A stretch of 35,934 nt of DNA from positions 1-35,934 of the forward strand of contig NZ_JYFE01000031.1 of the NCBI RefSeq assembly GCF_000877395.1. Direction: 5' to 3'. How positions within the stretch are numbered: position 1 is the stretch's first letter; every line of letters begins with the position of its first letter. This document shows, piece by piece, positions 24,309 to 31,881 of this stretch. This DNA is from Jannaschia aquimarina (GTDB lineage: Bacteria; Pseudomonadota; Alphaproteobacteria; Rhodobacterales; Rhodobacteraceae). The notes beneath the pieces were generated by a model, which saw nothing but the letters and a program-made list of their open reading frames with translations, made no database searches and was not told the origin of the DNA. A program made the translations under genes and the position numbers.

Positions 24309-24326
24309 TCAATCTGTATAGATTGA
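24309..24326. promoter_or_regulatory. Palindrome upstream of the TrbM-like gene
   Basis: TCAATCT-GTAT-AGATTGA has perfect 7-bp arms. It begins 11 nt after the luxI stop and lies 33 nt before the next start codon, in locally AT-rich sequence. It could be an operator for the downstream gene or a weak luxI terminator; no T tract follows, which favours an operator. Confidence 0.4.
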
Positions 24327-24358
24327 TAGGCATTCGATCTCTCACAGGAGCCGAGATC

Positions 24359-25024
24359 ATGCCGTCGATCAAGACCAGCGCGATGGCGGTCGCCTTCGCG
24401 TCCTCGTTTGCAACCGCCGCCCCCGCCTACCCGATCGACTGTGCGATCCTCTTATGTCTCGCCGGCGGATGGCCAGCCTCCACCGAGTGCACCGCCGCCC
24501 GCGCCGAGTTCGTCCGCCGGATCACCCCCTGGCCCATCGAGCCGCCGCTGCAGATGTGGCGTTGCCCGCTGCGCGCGAGCGTCGAGGGGCACGCGGAAGC
24601 ACCGCCCACGCTGCTCGATGCGATGGCCCGGATAGACCCGCGCCGGATCACGCGCGACCTCGCATTGGACCTTGTTCAGAGATCGATCCCCGAGCGCGCC
24701 GACATCGACCTCTCTACCCCCGCATTCGACTTCGTCCGCTCCATCCGGGTCTACGACATCGACTGGCACGTCTGGGATCACGAGAACGCCGCCGGTGACC
24801 ATTCGTGCCGGGTTCGCCGTGAACGGGTCCGGATCGGCAGCTACGGCCCGCAGGGCGAGTTCGCCTGGCGCGCCGCCGGCGTCACCGAAGCCACTGCCCA
24901 GACCTGGATCGGCTTCGACACGCGAGCCCGCGAAAGCTGCAGTCACGAGGGCCGGTTCCGGGGCGTCGCTGTTGAGTGGCGCGACGTCGAAGGACGCCAT
25001 GGCTTCGAGGTCGTCACATACTGA
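24359..25024 (+). CDS. Exported TrbM-like conjugation protein
   Basis: A 221-residue exported protein. The ATG at 24359 has AGGAG about 10 nt upstream and starts a signal peptide (SAMAVAFASSFATAAPAYP). The mature N-terminus reads DCAILLCLAGGWPASTEC, resembling the Cys-x-x-LLCLAGG start of TrbM/KikA-type conjugal transfer proteins, followed by RRITPWPIEPPL. The remainder (about residues 95-221) has no recognised domain and contains two further cysteines (HSCRVRR, ESCSHEG) that may form disulfides. Placement after luxI and before repC, apart from the virB operon, suits an accessory transfer protein. The family call is by motif only. Confidence 0.6.
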   Translation: MPSIKTSAMAVAFASSFATAAPAYPIDCAILLCLAGGWPASTECTAARAEFVRRITPWPIEPPLQMWRCPLRASVEGHAEAPPTLLDAMARIDPRRITRDLALDLVQRSIPERADIDLSTPAFDFVRSIRVYDIDWHVWDHENAAGDHSCRVRRERVRIGSYGPQGEFAWRAAGVTEATAQTWIGFDTRARESCSHEGRFRGVAVEWRDVEGRHGFEVVTY

Positions 25025-25103
25025 CGGGAGGCAAGCCAGCCCGTCTAGCGATCGCGCGAGATCACGACCGATCCCAAGCAAGCCTGAAGGAGAACGCCCA
25101 CCA

Positions 25104-25145
25104 GAAACGAAAACCCCCCGCGAGGTCGAAACCTGGCGAGGGGGG
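25104..25145 (-). terminator. Rho-independent terminator reading leftwards
   Basis: CCCCCC (25114-25119) pairs with GGGGGG (25140-25145), with inner pairs CG/CG and AGGT/ACCT around a CGAA loop. On the minus strand the stem is followed by TTTTCGTTT, a usable T tract; on the plus strand the stem is followed by CTTCGG without one. No minus-strand protein gene lies directly to the right, so its function is probably to end the antisense RNA. Confidence 0.6.
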
Positions 25146-25191
25146 CTTCGGTCAGCAGGAACGCCAATTCCTATACGCTCACCAGTCCGGT
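25104..25191 (-). ncRNA. Candidate antisense (counter-transcribed) RNA upstream of repC
   Basis: A minus-strand promoter-like pair, TTGTTC (about 25221-25226) and TAAACT (25198-25203) with a 17-bp spacer, would start an RNA near 25191. The RNA would contain a hairpin region (arms CTCACC/GGTGAG, 25178-25194, possibly truncated at its 5' side) and end at a strong minus-strand terminator. In repABC plasmids a short antisense RNA transcribed opposite the repC leader limits RepC synthesis. Position and orientation match that model; the RNA itself is inferred. Confidence 0.4.
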
Positions 25192-25297
25192 GAGTAGAGT
25201 TTACCAGCCCCCCGACAGTCGAACAAGAAAAAAACGCATTCGTGCGAACGATTTCCGTCGGCTGGTTCGACCTCCTCCATCACGAAGCGAGGAGAAT

Positions 25298-26533
25298 ATG
25301 ACAGCAATTGCCCAAAGGGCCGGCGATCTTTCGGGCCCGCATCGATCGAGCCTTGGCGACGACGCCTTCCCCATCCTTCCCGGCGAAATGCAGCGCAGTC
25401 AGGTCGGCGATCTGATCCGCGAGGTTCGTCGCGCGCTCGGCCTGAGCGCACCGGCGATCACGCTGCTCCAGAAGCTGATCGACATGACCCGCCCTCGCGA
25501 CTGGACCGACCCGCATTCGGAGCCGGTCTGCTACGCGGCCCAGGTTCGCATCGCTCACGAGCTGGGCTGCTCGCCCCGCCAGATACGGACCCACGAGGCC
25601 CGCCTGATCCGCGCCGGCCTCATCGAGGACCGCCGCCGCGCGAATGGCAGCCGCTCGAAACACGGGCTCTGCGGCCTTGGGCTTACGCCCCTCATCCGGC
25701 GCATCCCCGAGCTTCTCGCCGCCCGAGATCGTCTGAGAGACGCATGGACCGACCAAGAACGGCGCGTGAGCCGGCGCAGCGTCCTCTATCGCCGCGCGAA
25801 GGCGCTGCTAATGGAGCTACAGCCGGCCCGTCCCGACGACGCGGAGGTCAACGCCCTGACGGCATCGTTCCTCGCCTGGCCCTCCTCGAGCCGCCTGCGC
25901 CGCCTGCGCCCGAACGACCTGGCGACCCACCTGAGCGCCGCGGCCCATCTCGTGGACCGACTGGAAGCGCTGCGTGCCATGACCTTCGAATCTTCCGGTC
26001 GGGCGGACGGAGAGTTCCGCCGCTCAATAAAAGCTACAACGGAAGCAACTCCGGTACTCTGTAGCGCGCGCCCATCCGCTGGGGGTCGAGATGGCGGCGA
26101 TGAACCGCGGGAACGGGCCAACAACGGCGCCGATTGCAGGGAAAGCGAGCGCCGAAGTCGCAGCCCGGACTGGACCCGCCGCCTCACGCCGTTCGGATTG
26201 CGCGCCATCGCGTCGGACCCGTTCCGGCTCTACCTCGATCACGAGAGCCGGGGACGAACGCAGCCCCGCATCGAGGACTTTCTGCTGGCGGCCCTCCGTC
26301 GCCTGCCGGAGCTCGGCATCAGCCCCTCGGCCTGGGAGGACGCCTGTGATCGGATGGGCGAGGTGACCGCGATGCTCTGCGTCCTCGTCATCGACGCGAA
26401 CCGGCACCACCCCGTCACGCCGATCCGACGTCCAGGTGGCGCGTTGCGGGCCATGACAAAGCGCCATGCCGCGGGCGAGCTAAACCTCGTCGGAAGCCTC
26501 GCCGGCCTGATGGCGCGGGCGGGAACATCGTGA
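25298..26533 (+). CDS. repC: RepC-family plasmid replication initiator
   Basis: A 411-residue initiator of the RepC type found in repABC replicons. The ATG at 25298 has GGAG 7 nt upstream in a leader reading GAGGAGAATATG. The N-terminal winged-helix domain has ALGLSAPAITLLQKLIDMTR, RIAHELGCSPRQIRTHEARL and IRAGLIEDRRR; the C-terminal domain has ELGISPSAWEDACDRMG and AGELNLVGSLAGLMARAG, both typical of RepC. RepC binds an origin lying within its own gene. No RepA/RepB partition genes precede it: upstream is an exported TrbM-like protein. The replicon is therefore solitary repC here, or partition genes lie outside the window. Confidence 0.9.
   Translation: MTAIAQRAGDLSGPHRSSLGDDAFPILPGEMQRSQVGDLIREVRRALGLSAPAITLLQKLIDMTRPRDWTDPHSEPVCYAAQVRIAHELGCSPRQIRTHEARLIRAGLIEDRRRANGSRSKHGLCGLGLTPLIRRIPELLAARDRLRDAWTDQERRVSRRSVLYRRAKALLMELQPARPDDAEVNALTASFLAWPSSSRLRRLRPNDLATHLSAAAHLVDRLEALRAMTFESSGRADGEFRRSIKATTEATPVLCSARPSAGGRDGGDEPRERANNGADCRESERRSRSPDWTRRLTPFGLRAIASDPFRLYLDHESRGRTQPRIEDFLLAALRRLPELGISPSAWEDACDRMGEVTAMLCVLVIDANRHHPVTPIRRPGGALRAMTKRHAAGELNLVGSLAGLMARAGTS
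26022..26066. other. Candidate oriV segment inside repC
   Basis: The middle of repC contains an AT-richer run (AATAAAAGCTACAACGG and following) in the linker between the two RepC domains. In repABC plasmids the origin maps to an AT-rich tract within repC at about this position. No iteron or DnaA box is obvious, so this is a positional guess. Confidence 0.25.
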
Positions 26534-26947
26534 GGGCGCCCGGCGCTCCGATCACTGCGGCGATGGCACCGTCGGAACGCCCCTCGCCCCGCATGGTGCA
26601 CAGGGAACCGATCGGCCGCGATCTCGACATGGGATCGCTGTCAGGCATGGGGCCGTCGTCCCTTGGCCCGGCCCCAAGACGGCATCGGCGCAAAGCTGGC
26701 TACCTCCCCGTCGCCGTTCGGTCGGGGATCGGACCGGCGGCGAGGATGCGGGCCAAGGCGAGGTCCTTGCCCTGTTTCTACCCATGGGTCTTGCCGGATC
26801 GCGGCCGGTCCGTTCCCTCGGCTGCGCCTTGGCAAGCGCGAAGACGGTTTCCCTGCCCTGCGGGCCCGGACCCTCCGACTTCGCGCTGGCGAACCGCCCT
26901 TACCCGATCCGGCCCTTTAATCCCCATCGAAACAAGGAGACCTCGAC
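26534..26947. other. GC-rich intergenic region after repC
   Basis: A 414-nt stretch with no convincing gene; the long plus-strand frame through it is Arg/Pro-rich and runs across two real genes. A nested hairpin lies at 26652-26683: outer arms GCCGTC/GACGGC, inner arms CTTGG/CCAAG sharing one base at 26678. It may be a repC terminator or a structural element. AAGGAG at about 26934 is the ribosome binding site of the next gene. Confidence 0.4.
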
Positions 26948-27160
26948 ATGGCCCGCTACAACCTCACCATCCCCGTCACCTACACCCAGAACGGCCAAGA
27001 GAAGACCCGCTATCAGCGCGTCGGCACGATCTTCGAGAACGTCCGCGACAACGGCGACACCCTCCTGTCGGTCAAGCTCGACTTCCCCGTCGGCGTCACC
27101 GAACTGGTCGGGTTCCTTCCCAAGCCGAAGGACGAGGACGACCACCCGATCGAGGAATGA
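26948..27160 (+). CDS. Small unknown protein
   Basis: A 70-residue protein with AAGGAG about 8 nt before the start. The sequence looks beta-rich (YNLTIPVTYTQNGQEKTRYQ, LLSVKLDFPVGVTELVGFLP) with an acidic tail (KDEDDHPIEE). It has no signal peptide and no recognised family. It begins a run of small same-strand genes ending with the nuclease gene at 28625. Such small proteins are frequent on alphaproteobacterial plasmids. Role unknown. Confidence 0.7.
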   Translation: MARYNLTIPVTYTQNGQEKTRYQRVGTIFENVRDNGDTLLSVKLDFPVGVTELVGFLPKPKDEDDHPIEE

Positions 27161-27218
27161 TCGCCCCCGGGGCGGCGCCGCGCCGCGCCGCCCCGCCCGA
27201 CCCGAAAGGACCGAACCC

Positions 27219-27575
27219 ATGACCCGCTGCGACGAACCGGACCCGCGATATGTCCTGCCGACCCGGCGCCTCACCGAGACGCGAAAGGTCCGCCTTACTA
27301 CCGGCCAGACCGTCCACATCTCCATCGGCACGGACCCCGCCGATCCGGATCGCCCGCGCGAGGTCTTCTACTCCGCTGGCTTCCAGTCCGGATCGCAGCT
27401 CGAATTCCAGGTCCAGGACGCCTGCGTCCTGATCTCGCTCCTGCTCCAGCACGGGCACCGGCCGACCGAGATCGTGAAGTCCCTTGCCCGCGAGGAACGA
27501 CCGGACGGCTCGATCGCCTATGCGAGCGTCATCGGCCTGATCGCGGCCGAACTGGCGAACTATGCGGCGCGATGA
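27219..27575 (+). CDS. Stand-alone TSCPD-domain protein
   Basis: A 118-residue protein. Most of it (about residues 23-110) resembles the TSCPD domain found at the C-terminus of class II ribonucleotide reductases: VRLTTGQTVHISIGTDPADP, EVFYSAGFQSGSQLE, ACVLISLLLQHGHRPTEIVK and SLAREERPDGS. AAAGGA lies upstream of the start. As a free-standing domain its function is not established; a link to nucleotide metabolism or nucleic-acid binding is only suggested by the domain's usual context. It follows a 70-residue unknown gene by 58 nt. Confidence 0.6.
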   Translation: MTRCDEPDPRYVLPTRRLTETRKVRLTTGQTVHISIGTDPADPDRPREVFYSAGFQSGSQLEFQVQDACVLISLLLQHGHRPTEIVKSLAREERPDGSIAYASVIGLIAAELANYAAR

Positions 27576-27612
27576 CGGGTCCGGATATCCGCGAGCCGCG
27601 AAGGAGCACGAC

Positions 27613-28170
27613 ATGCCAAAGACCACTTCGATAAGCAGATCTCGCAAGGGCCCCTGCTTCGTCTGGAACCGCGCCCGCATGCTGATCGCGTTTCACCGTG
27701 ACCCAGCACGCAAGAAACGCGCGAAGCCGTATCTCTGGCCGCCGAAGAACGGCGCTGCGGCCCTCCATCATGACGTGAGAGACCAGGAGGTCTTCGTCGA
27801 CCTGCGCGGCGTCGACCGTGCCGACGACGTCCAGCTGAAGCTCCGCTCCCACGCCATCGTCGCTCGCCGCGACCCCGGCCAAGGCTGGTCGGGCGTTGAA
27901 ATCAACGACCACCAGGTTCGGGTCCTGGTCGACGACATCTGGATCGAGATCCATGCCGACGGCACCGTCGTTCGGGAAACGGCTGACAGCAAGACATTCC
28001 TCGAAGGTGACGGCTCAATCATCAAGACAAGCGAGGACGCTGACGTAATGGTCTCGGCCGACAGCTCGGAGATCACCCGCCGAACACCGGACCGGATCGA
28101 CGCCGTCACAGCCGACGGCATTCTCTCGAAACCACGTCAGGCGATTGCGGGTCCCCGCACCGATTCATGA
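27613..28170 (+). CDS. Unknown protein with repeated beta-rich core
   Basis: A 185-residue protein with no recognised family. GGAG lies 8 nt before the ATG at 27613, which is preferred over an upstream in-frame ATG that overlaps the previous gene. The N-terminus is basic; the middle (GVEINDHQVRVLVDDIWIEI) and following strands (HADGTVVRE, EGDGSIIKTSEDADVMVSAD) have a regular alternation suggestive of a beta-solenoid or repeat fold. Its TGA overlaps the nuclease ATG (ATGA), so the two are coupled. Confidence 0.65.
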   Translation: MPKTTSISRSRKGPCFVWNRARMLIAFHRDPARKKRAKPYLWPPKNGAAALHHDVRDQEVFVDLRGVDRADDVQLKLRSHAIVARRDPGQGWSGVEINDHQVRVLVDDIWIEIHADGTVVRETADSKTFLEGDGSIIKTSEDADVMVSADSSEITRRTPDRIDAVTADGILSKPRQAIAGPRTDS

Positions 28171-28625
28171 CGTTCGCTCGCATCCTTGCTGTCGTCTGGG
28201 TGGCGACAATCGCACTGCTCGCGGCGTTCTGGGATCATCGCGGTACGGCTGCCGTTGAGCCTGTTGCCGACATTCCCCTTTGCCGGGTCGGCCAGCCGAA
28301 CACGTTCGATAAGACCTGTATCGTCGACGGGGACACGATCTGGCTTCATGGAACGAACTACCGACTGAAGGACTTCGACACGCCCGAACCGCGCACCAAT
28401 ATCTGCGGCGGCTTCGAGGAGATAGACTTGGCCCGAGCCGCAACGGATCGCCTCCACGCTCTTCTCAACAGCGACAGCTGGACCATCGAGACATTCGGCT
28501 TCGACGGCACTGGCCAGCGCACACTCGCCACCATCCGGATCGCTGGCGAGGATGTCGGCGACGTCCTGATCCGTGAAGGTCTCGCCCGTCGCTGGCCCTA
28601 TGGCGAAGAGTTCTGGTGCAGCTGA
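28167..28625 (+). CDS. Thermonuclease-family (SNase-like) nuclease, membrane-anchored or exported
   Basis: A 152-residue protein with an N-terminal hydrophobic segment (ILAVVWVATIALLAAFW) and a staphylococcal-nuclease fold: CIVDGDTIWLHG, YRLKDFDTPEPR and a later LATIRIAGEDVGDVLIREGL. The Asp in VDGDT and the Asp-x-x-Glu-x-Arg-like DTPEPR carry the usual Ca2+/catalytic positions. The domain cleaves DNA or RNA phosphodiester bonds, likely in the periplasm. Such parB/SNase-like genes are common on conjugative plasmids. It converges on umuC with 24 nt between the stops. Confidence 0.82.
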   Translation: MTFARILAVVWVATIALLAAFWDHRGTAAVEPVADIPLCRVGQPNTFDKTCIVDGDTIWLHGTNYRLKDFDTPEPRTNICGGFEEIDLARAATDRLHALLNSDSWTIETFGFDGTGQRTLATIRIAGEDVGDVLIREGLARRWPYGEEFWCS

Positions 28626-28649
28626 CCGCTTCTTTCCGTCTGATCAAAG

Positions 28650-29921
28650 TCATCGGATCACCGGCAATTCGCTGATCCGCGTCGTATAACGGGGACTTCG
28701 ATGATCCGCTCGCAAGGCCCAGGATCGCTCCATGCCCTCGGAGGCAAGAACCATCGTCTTCTTCCCGAACCGATCGTTCACCATATCGAGGGCGCACATC
28801 AGCTCGGCCGACTTCGGGCGCATTGCGTCGAAAAGGGTCCGCGGCCGATCCTCTAGGGGCAGGAGATCGTCGAGCAAGACGCCGGCCTTCGAGAAGCCAT
28901 AGGGCTTCTCATCCTTCGGCCACCCTGCCCTCGCGCAGCGCCGCGCAGCCTCGACGAGGTCGAACGTATCCGACGACATCGGCGTCAGCTTTGTCGATCG
29001 CGCGGACGACCATTGCGGACGATCGGGTCGATGCTTGTTCGTATGGAAGATCACCGTCAGCGTGCCGGCGACGAGACTATGCTGGCGCAGCTTCTCCGCC
29101 GCCCGCGTCGCGTGAGCCGTGATAGCCTGAAAGAGCGTGTCGAAATCCATCATCGGCGCCGAGGCCGATCGCGTAACGGCCATGCCTTTCCGCTGGGGCT
29201 CGACCTCTTCGAGCGATAGGCACGGCTCGCCTTGCAGCTCCAGGACCGTGCGTTCGAGGACGACCGTGCCGAGTTTGCGCGCTTGGCGCAGGGGCATGTC
29301 CCGCAACTCGGCCGCCGTGCCGATCCCGATCGCCCGCAGTTTCCTTTCCGTCTGCCGTCCGATGCCCCAGATATCCCCAACCGGCACCTTCGGTAGCAGC
29401 CAGCGGGCCAGCTCCTCGTCCATCATGTCGAGGACGCCATCGAAGATTGGGTTCTTCTTCGCGATCTCGTTGGCACATTTCGCGAGGGTCTTCGAGCTGG
29501 CGATGCCGACCCGAACCGGGATGCCGACCCGGCGTAGCACGGCCGCGCGCATGGCTCGGGCATGTGCCTCTCGGTTCTTGAAGCCGTGGAAGTCCAAGAA
29601 GCTCTCGTCGATGGAGTAGATATCCACCGAAGGCGTGAAATCCGCATACGTATCCACGACCCGCCGGGAGAGGTCCGCGTAGAGCGTGTAGTTCGAGCTG
29701 AAGACCCGGATCCCGTGGGCTTCCACCTTGTCGCGGATCAAGTGAAGGGGGTCCCCCATCTTGATTCCGAGCGCCTTCGCTTCGTCGCTGCGCGCCACGG
29801 CGCATCCATCGTTGTTCGACAGGACGATCACCGGGACGTTCTTCAGCGACGTGTCGAAGACGCGTTCAGCCGAGACGTAGAAGTTCTTGCTGTCCGAGAT
29901 CGCGATCGGCCGCCGGCTCAT
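28650..29921 (-). CDS. umuC: UmuC-type Y-family DNA polymerase subunit
   Basis: A 423-residue Y-family polymerase, the normal UmuC length. The N-terminal palm has Asp10 in [15 protein letters not shown] (here SDSKNF replaces the common DVNAFY), the steric-gate region, and the catalytic pair Asp105-Glu106 in YSIDESFLD. The helix-hairpin-helix ([20 protein letters not shown]) and the little-finger domain follow. UmuC with UmuD' forms Pol V, which copies damaged DNA and is mutagenic. The ATG at 29921 overlaps the umuD stop by 4 nt, forming an operon under a LexA-type box. Confidence 0.93.
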   Translation of the reverse strand: MSRRPIAISDSKNFYVSAERVFDTSLKNVPVIVLSNNDGCAVARSDEAKALGIKMGDPLHLIRDKVEAHGIRVFSSNYTLYADLSRRVVDTYADFTPSVDIYSIDESFLDFHGFKNREAHARAMRAAVLRRVGIPVRVGIASSKTLAKCANEIAKKNPIFDGVLDMMDEELARWLLPKVPVGDIWGIGRQTERKLRAIGIGTAAELRDMPLRQARKLGTVVLERTVLELQGEPCLSLEEVEPQRKGMAVTRSASAPMMDFDTLFQAITAHATRAAEKLRQHSLVAGTLTVIFHTNKHRPDRPQWSSARSTKLTPMSSDTFDLVEAARRCARAGWPKDEKPYGFSKAGVLLDDLLPLEDRPRTLFDAMRPKSAELMCALDMVNDRFGKKTMVLASEGMERSWALRADHRSPRYTTRISELPVIR

Positions 29922-30352
29922 TCTAGCTCGTAGCGGCGGACGACACCTGCAAGCACGCCCCATATCTCGCTGTCTGGCGTCAGCTCGACATCAGGGAAGT
30001 CCTCGGCCGAGTTCGCCGGGGCCAGGTAGTACCGGTCGTTCCGGCGCCGGAGGATCTTCGCCGTGACCTCCCCGTCGATCACCGCCAGGACCGCCCGGCC
30101 GAGCCGCCGCTTGCCGTCCCGATCGACCGCAATCAGGTCTCCATCGCGGATACCGACGTCCCAAAGGCAATCCCCCTCCACCCGCCACCAGAAGGTCGAG
30201 GCCGGGCGACGCACGACCCAGGCGATCGGGTCGATCTCGTCTTCCAGATCGTCCGCCGCCGGCGACGGGAAGCCCGCGCTCACCGTCATCCTGACGAAGC
30301 GCATCGGCTGACCTTCGGCGATCACGGGTTGATCGATCGGATGAAGCGGCAT
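29918..30352 (-). CDS. umuD: UmuD-like protein with Cys in place of the catalytic Ser
   Basis: A 144-residue UmuD/LexA-type S24 peptidase. The cleavage site region [11 protein letters not shown] (Ala26-Gly27) and the catalytic Lys99 in DGEVTAKIL are present. The nucleophile, normally Ser in a GDSM motif, is Cys62 in EGDCLWD; the codon is TGC, one base from AGC Ser. UmuD self-cleaves to UmuD' in response to RecA filaments and joins UmuC. Whether Cys supports cleavage here is unknown; if not, the protein would stay full length. It is first in the umuDC operon, preceded by a LexA box 15 nt from its start codon. Confidence 0.9.
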   Translation of the reverse strand: MPLHPIDQPVIAEGQPMRFVRMTVSAGFPSPAADDLEDEIDPIAWVVRRPASTFWWRVEGDCLWDVGIRDGDLIAVDRDGKRRLGRAVLAVIDGEVTAKILRRRNDRYYLAPANSAEDFPDVELTPDSEIWGVLAGVVRRYELE

Positions 30353-30366
30353 TCGTCACCTACGAT

Positions 30367-30381
30367 GTTCTTACTTCGTTC
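30367..30381 (-). promoter_or_regulatory. Alphaproteobacterial LexA (SOS) box upstream of umuDC
   Basis: GTTC-TTACTTC-GTTC is a perfect match to the GTTC-N7-GTTC consensus of alphaproteobacterial LexA. It sits 15 nt upstream of the umuD start codon and thus probably overlaps the promoter, giving repression that is relieved on DNA damage or on ssDNA entry. No second box was found near the other genes. Confidence 0.8.
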
Positions 30382-30504
30382 TACATCTGCGGGGCGGTCC
30401 ACTTCTGTCAAGATTGACGTGGGGCGGAGAGGTCTTCGAAAGCGGTGCGTACTTTCGTCAGGCCCTAATATCCTTGCTCGGCATCACGTCACTAGGACCT
30501 TGCT

Positions 30505-30768
30505 ATGGACGACGAAGTCACCAACCCCACCTGCCCTTCGAGCGCTCAATGCGTCTATCGGCTGGAGCCGATCTGGGACATTCTCGAGCAGTACTTCCGC
30601 GACGACCGCCCGTATCGCATCCTCGCGCCGATCGACGAGGTCGAGAACCATTCCGACATCCCGGCTCTCGAGTGCGGCCAGTCCTGGTGCGGCCTCTGGG
30701 TTCTCGGCGACATTGGAGACGCGGCCGACTTCGAGGCACGTGAGTCATCGAACGCGGTCGGCGCTTAA
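30505..30768 (+). CDS. Small acidic unknown protein
   Basis: An 87-residue protein with AGGA 7 nt before the ATG. It has four cysteines (TCPSSAQCV, ALECGQSWCGLW), an acidic surface and no signal peptide or membrane helix. The start is divergent from umuD with 152 nt between, a region containing the LexA box, so LexA could also affect it. No family recognised. Confidence 0.6.
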   Translation: MDDEVTNPTCPSSAQCVYRLEPIWDILEQYFRDDRPYRILAPIDEVENHSDIPALECGQSWCGLWVLGDIGDAADFEARESSNAVGA

Positions 30769-30825
30769 CCCCTCGAGAGCGTCCTTCTCACGCTCCGGGG
30801 TCATGCTAGAAGCATCGACCATCCG

Positions 30826-31143
30826 ATGCGGCTCCTAACCAGGATCCAGCGTGTGGCATTCGACGGACGACGCCTCCTGCCGGACCGGCCGCTGGTTCAC
30901 CTCTACCCGTCCTCGATGTTCGACCTTTGGCCAATGCCGTCCGGGGAGGCCGCGCTACGCGAAGGTCGACCGACCCTCGCCGTGACGCTGCCCAGCGAGC
31001 ACATCGAGGTCTTTTGCGACGGCCGATGGTACCCGAAGCGCCTCGCGATCGGCCGGATGATCCGCGGCGACATCCTCAAACGCGGATCGGCGGACGGTAT
31101 TGTCTACACGCGAGAGAGCGCCGCCGCCCATCCTCTCCCCTAG
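30826..31143 (+). CDS. Small unknown protein convergent with SRAP gene
   Basis: A 105-residue protein, mixed alpha/beta, with no recognised family. Features visible are a conserved-looking VHLYPSSMFDLWPMPSG segment and VFCDGRWYPKRLAIGRM. An ATGCT-AGA-AGCAT palindrome lies at 30803-30815, just ahead of the start, as a possible operator. Its stop overlaps the stop of the convergent SRAP gene by 4 nt. No signal peptide. Confidence 0.6.
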   Translation: MRLLTRIQRVAFDGRRLLPDRPLVHLYPSSMFDLWPMPSGEAALREGRPTLAVTLPSEHIEVFCDGRWYPKRLAIGRMIRGDILKRGSADGIVYTRESAAAHPLP

Positions 31144-31817
31144 AGCCCAGCCCGATCCGACTTCAGATCCTCGCCTTGCTGGTGGACCACCATCGCGGAT
31201 GCCGGGTAGGGCCGGATCAGATCGAACGCCATGTCCGGATCACCCGTCAGCCAGGTCTCGTAGTCCTCGGGCTGCAGGATCATAGGCATCCGATCAGGGT
31301 GGGTCTCTCGCACCAGTTCGTTCGGCGTCGTCGTCACGATCGAGGACGTGACCAGCTCACGATGCTCGCCGCCGTAGTTCCCGACGAAGGGACGCCAGAT
31401 CCCCGCGAAGGCGAATGGCGGGCGGTCGCCCTCCCCCGTCACCCCGAACCAGACATAAGTCGCCGGCTTCCGGCCCTTCGCTTCGCAGAAGCTCGTCGCT
31501 GGGACCAAGCACCGGCGCTCCTCGAAGCTCTTCCGCCAGAAGGACGACGTCCGGAGCTTGTCGTCACGCGCATTGTTCACCGCCTTCGGCTGGATCGGCT
31601 TGCCGGTCTTCTTCGAGACCTGCGGCAGCACGAAGCCCCAATGGCTGTTCTTCAGCCAGCGGGTACCGTCCTCGCTCATACCGACGATCGGCGCCCTGCC
31701 CTTCGGAAAGATCGCCGGTAGCGGTTCGGCGTTGCCCAGCTCGTCCTGGGCGGGTGACACCCCGAAGAGCTGGCGCATCGCCTCGACCGGCATCGTGTTC
31801 GAGTAGAGATTGCACAT
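31140..31817 (-). CDS. SOS-response-associated peptidase (SRAP, YedK/HMCES family)
   Basis: A 225-residue SRAP-domain protein. After removal of the initiator Met, Cys2 (MCNLYS) can form the thiazolidine DNA-protein crosslink with abasic sites in single-stranded DNA. The other active-site positions are present: Asn82 region (VNNARDD), Glu112 in SFCEAKG and His173 in ETHPDRMP. The family shields abasic sites in ssDNA. It lies within the proposed leading region, where incoming ssDNA is abundant, near umuDC. No LexA box was found upstream. Confidence 0.92.
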   Translation of the reverse strand: MCNLYSNTMPVEAMRQLFGVSPAQDELGNAEPLPAIFPKGRAPIVGMSEDGTRWLKNSHWGFVLPQVSKKTGKPIQPKAVNNARDDKLRTSSFWRKSFEERRCLVPATSFCEAKGRKPATYVWFGVTGEGDRPPFAFAGIWRPFVGNYGGEHRELVTSSIVTTTPNELVRETHPDRMPMILQPEDYETWLTGDPDMAFDLIRPYPASAMVVHQQGEDLKSDRAGL

Positions 31818-31881
31818 ACCTGTCAGACATCCGTCGATTTATGCGCCAATCGTCGCCGTTCGACGCATAGCGTAGGCACCG

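Noticed and set aside
26530-27222. 230-codon frame starting GTG at the repC stop codon
   Set aside because: It is Arg/Pro-rich, has no fold-like pattern and runs through the whole 70-residue gene in another frame; it is a GC-driven shadow frame.
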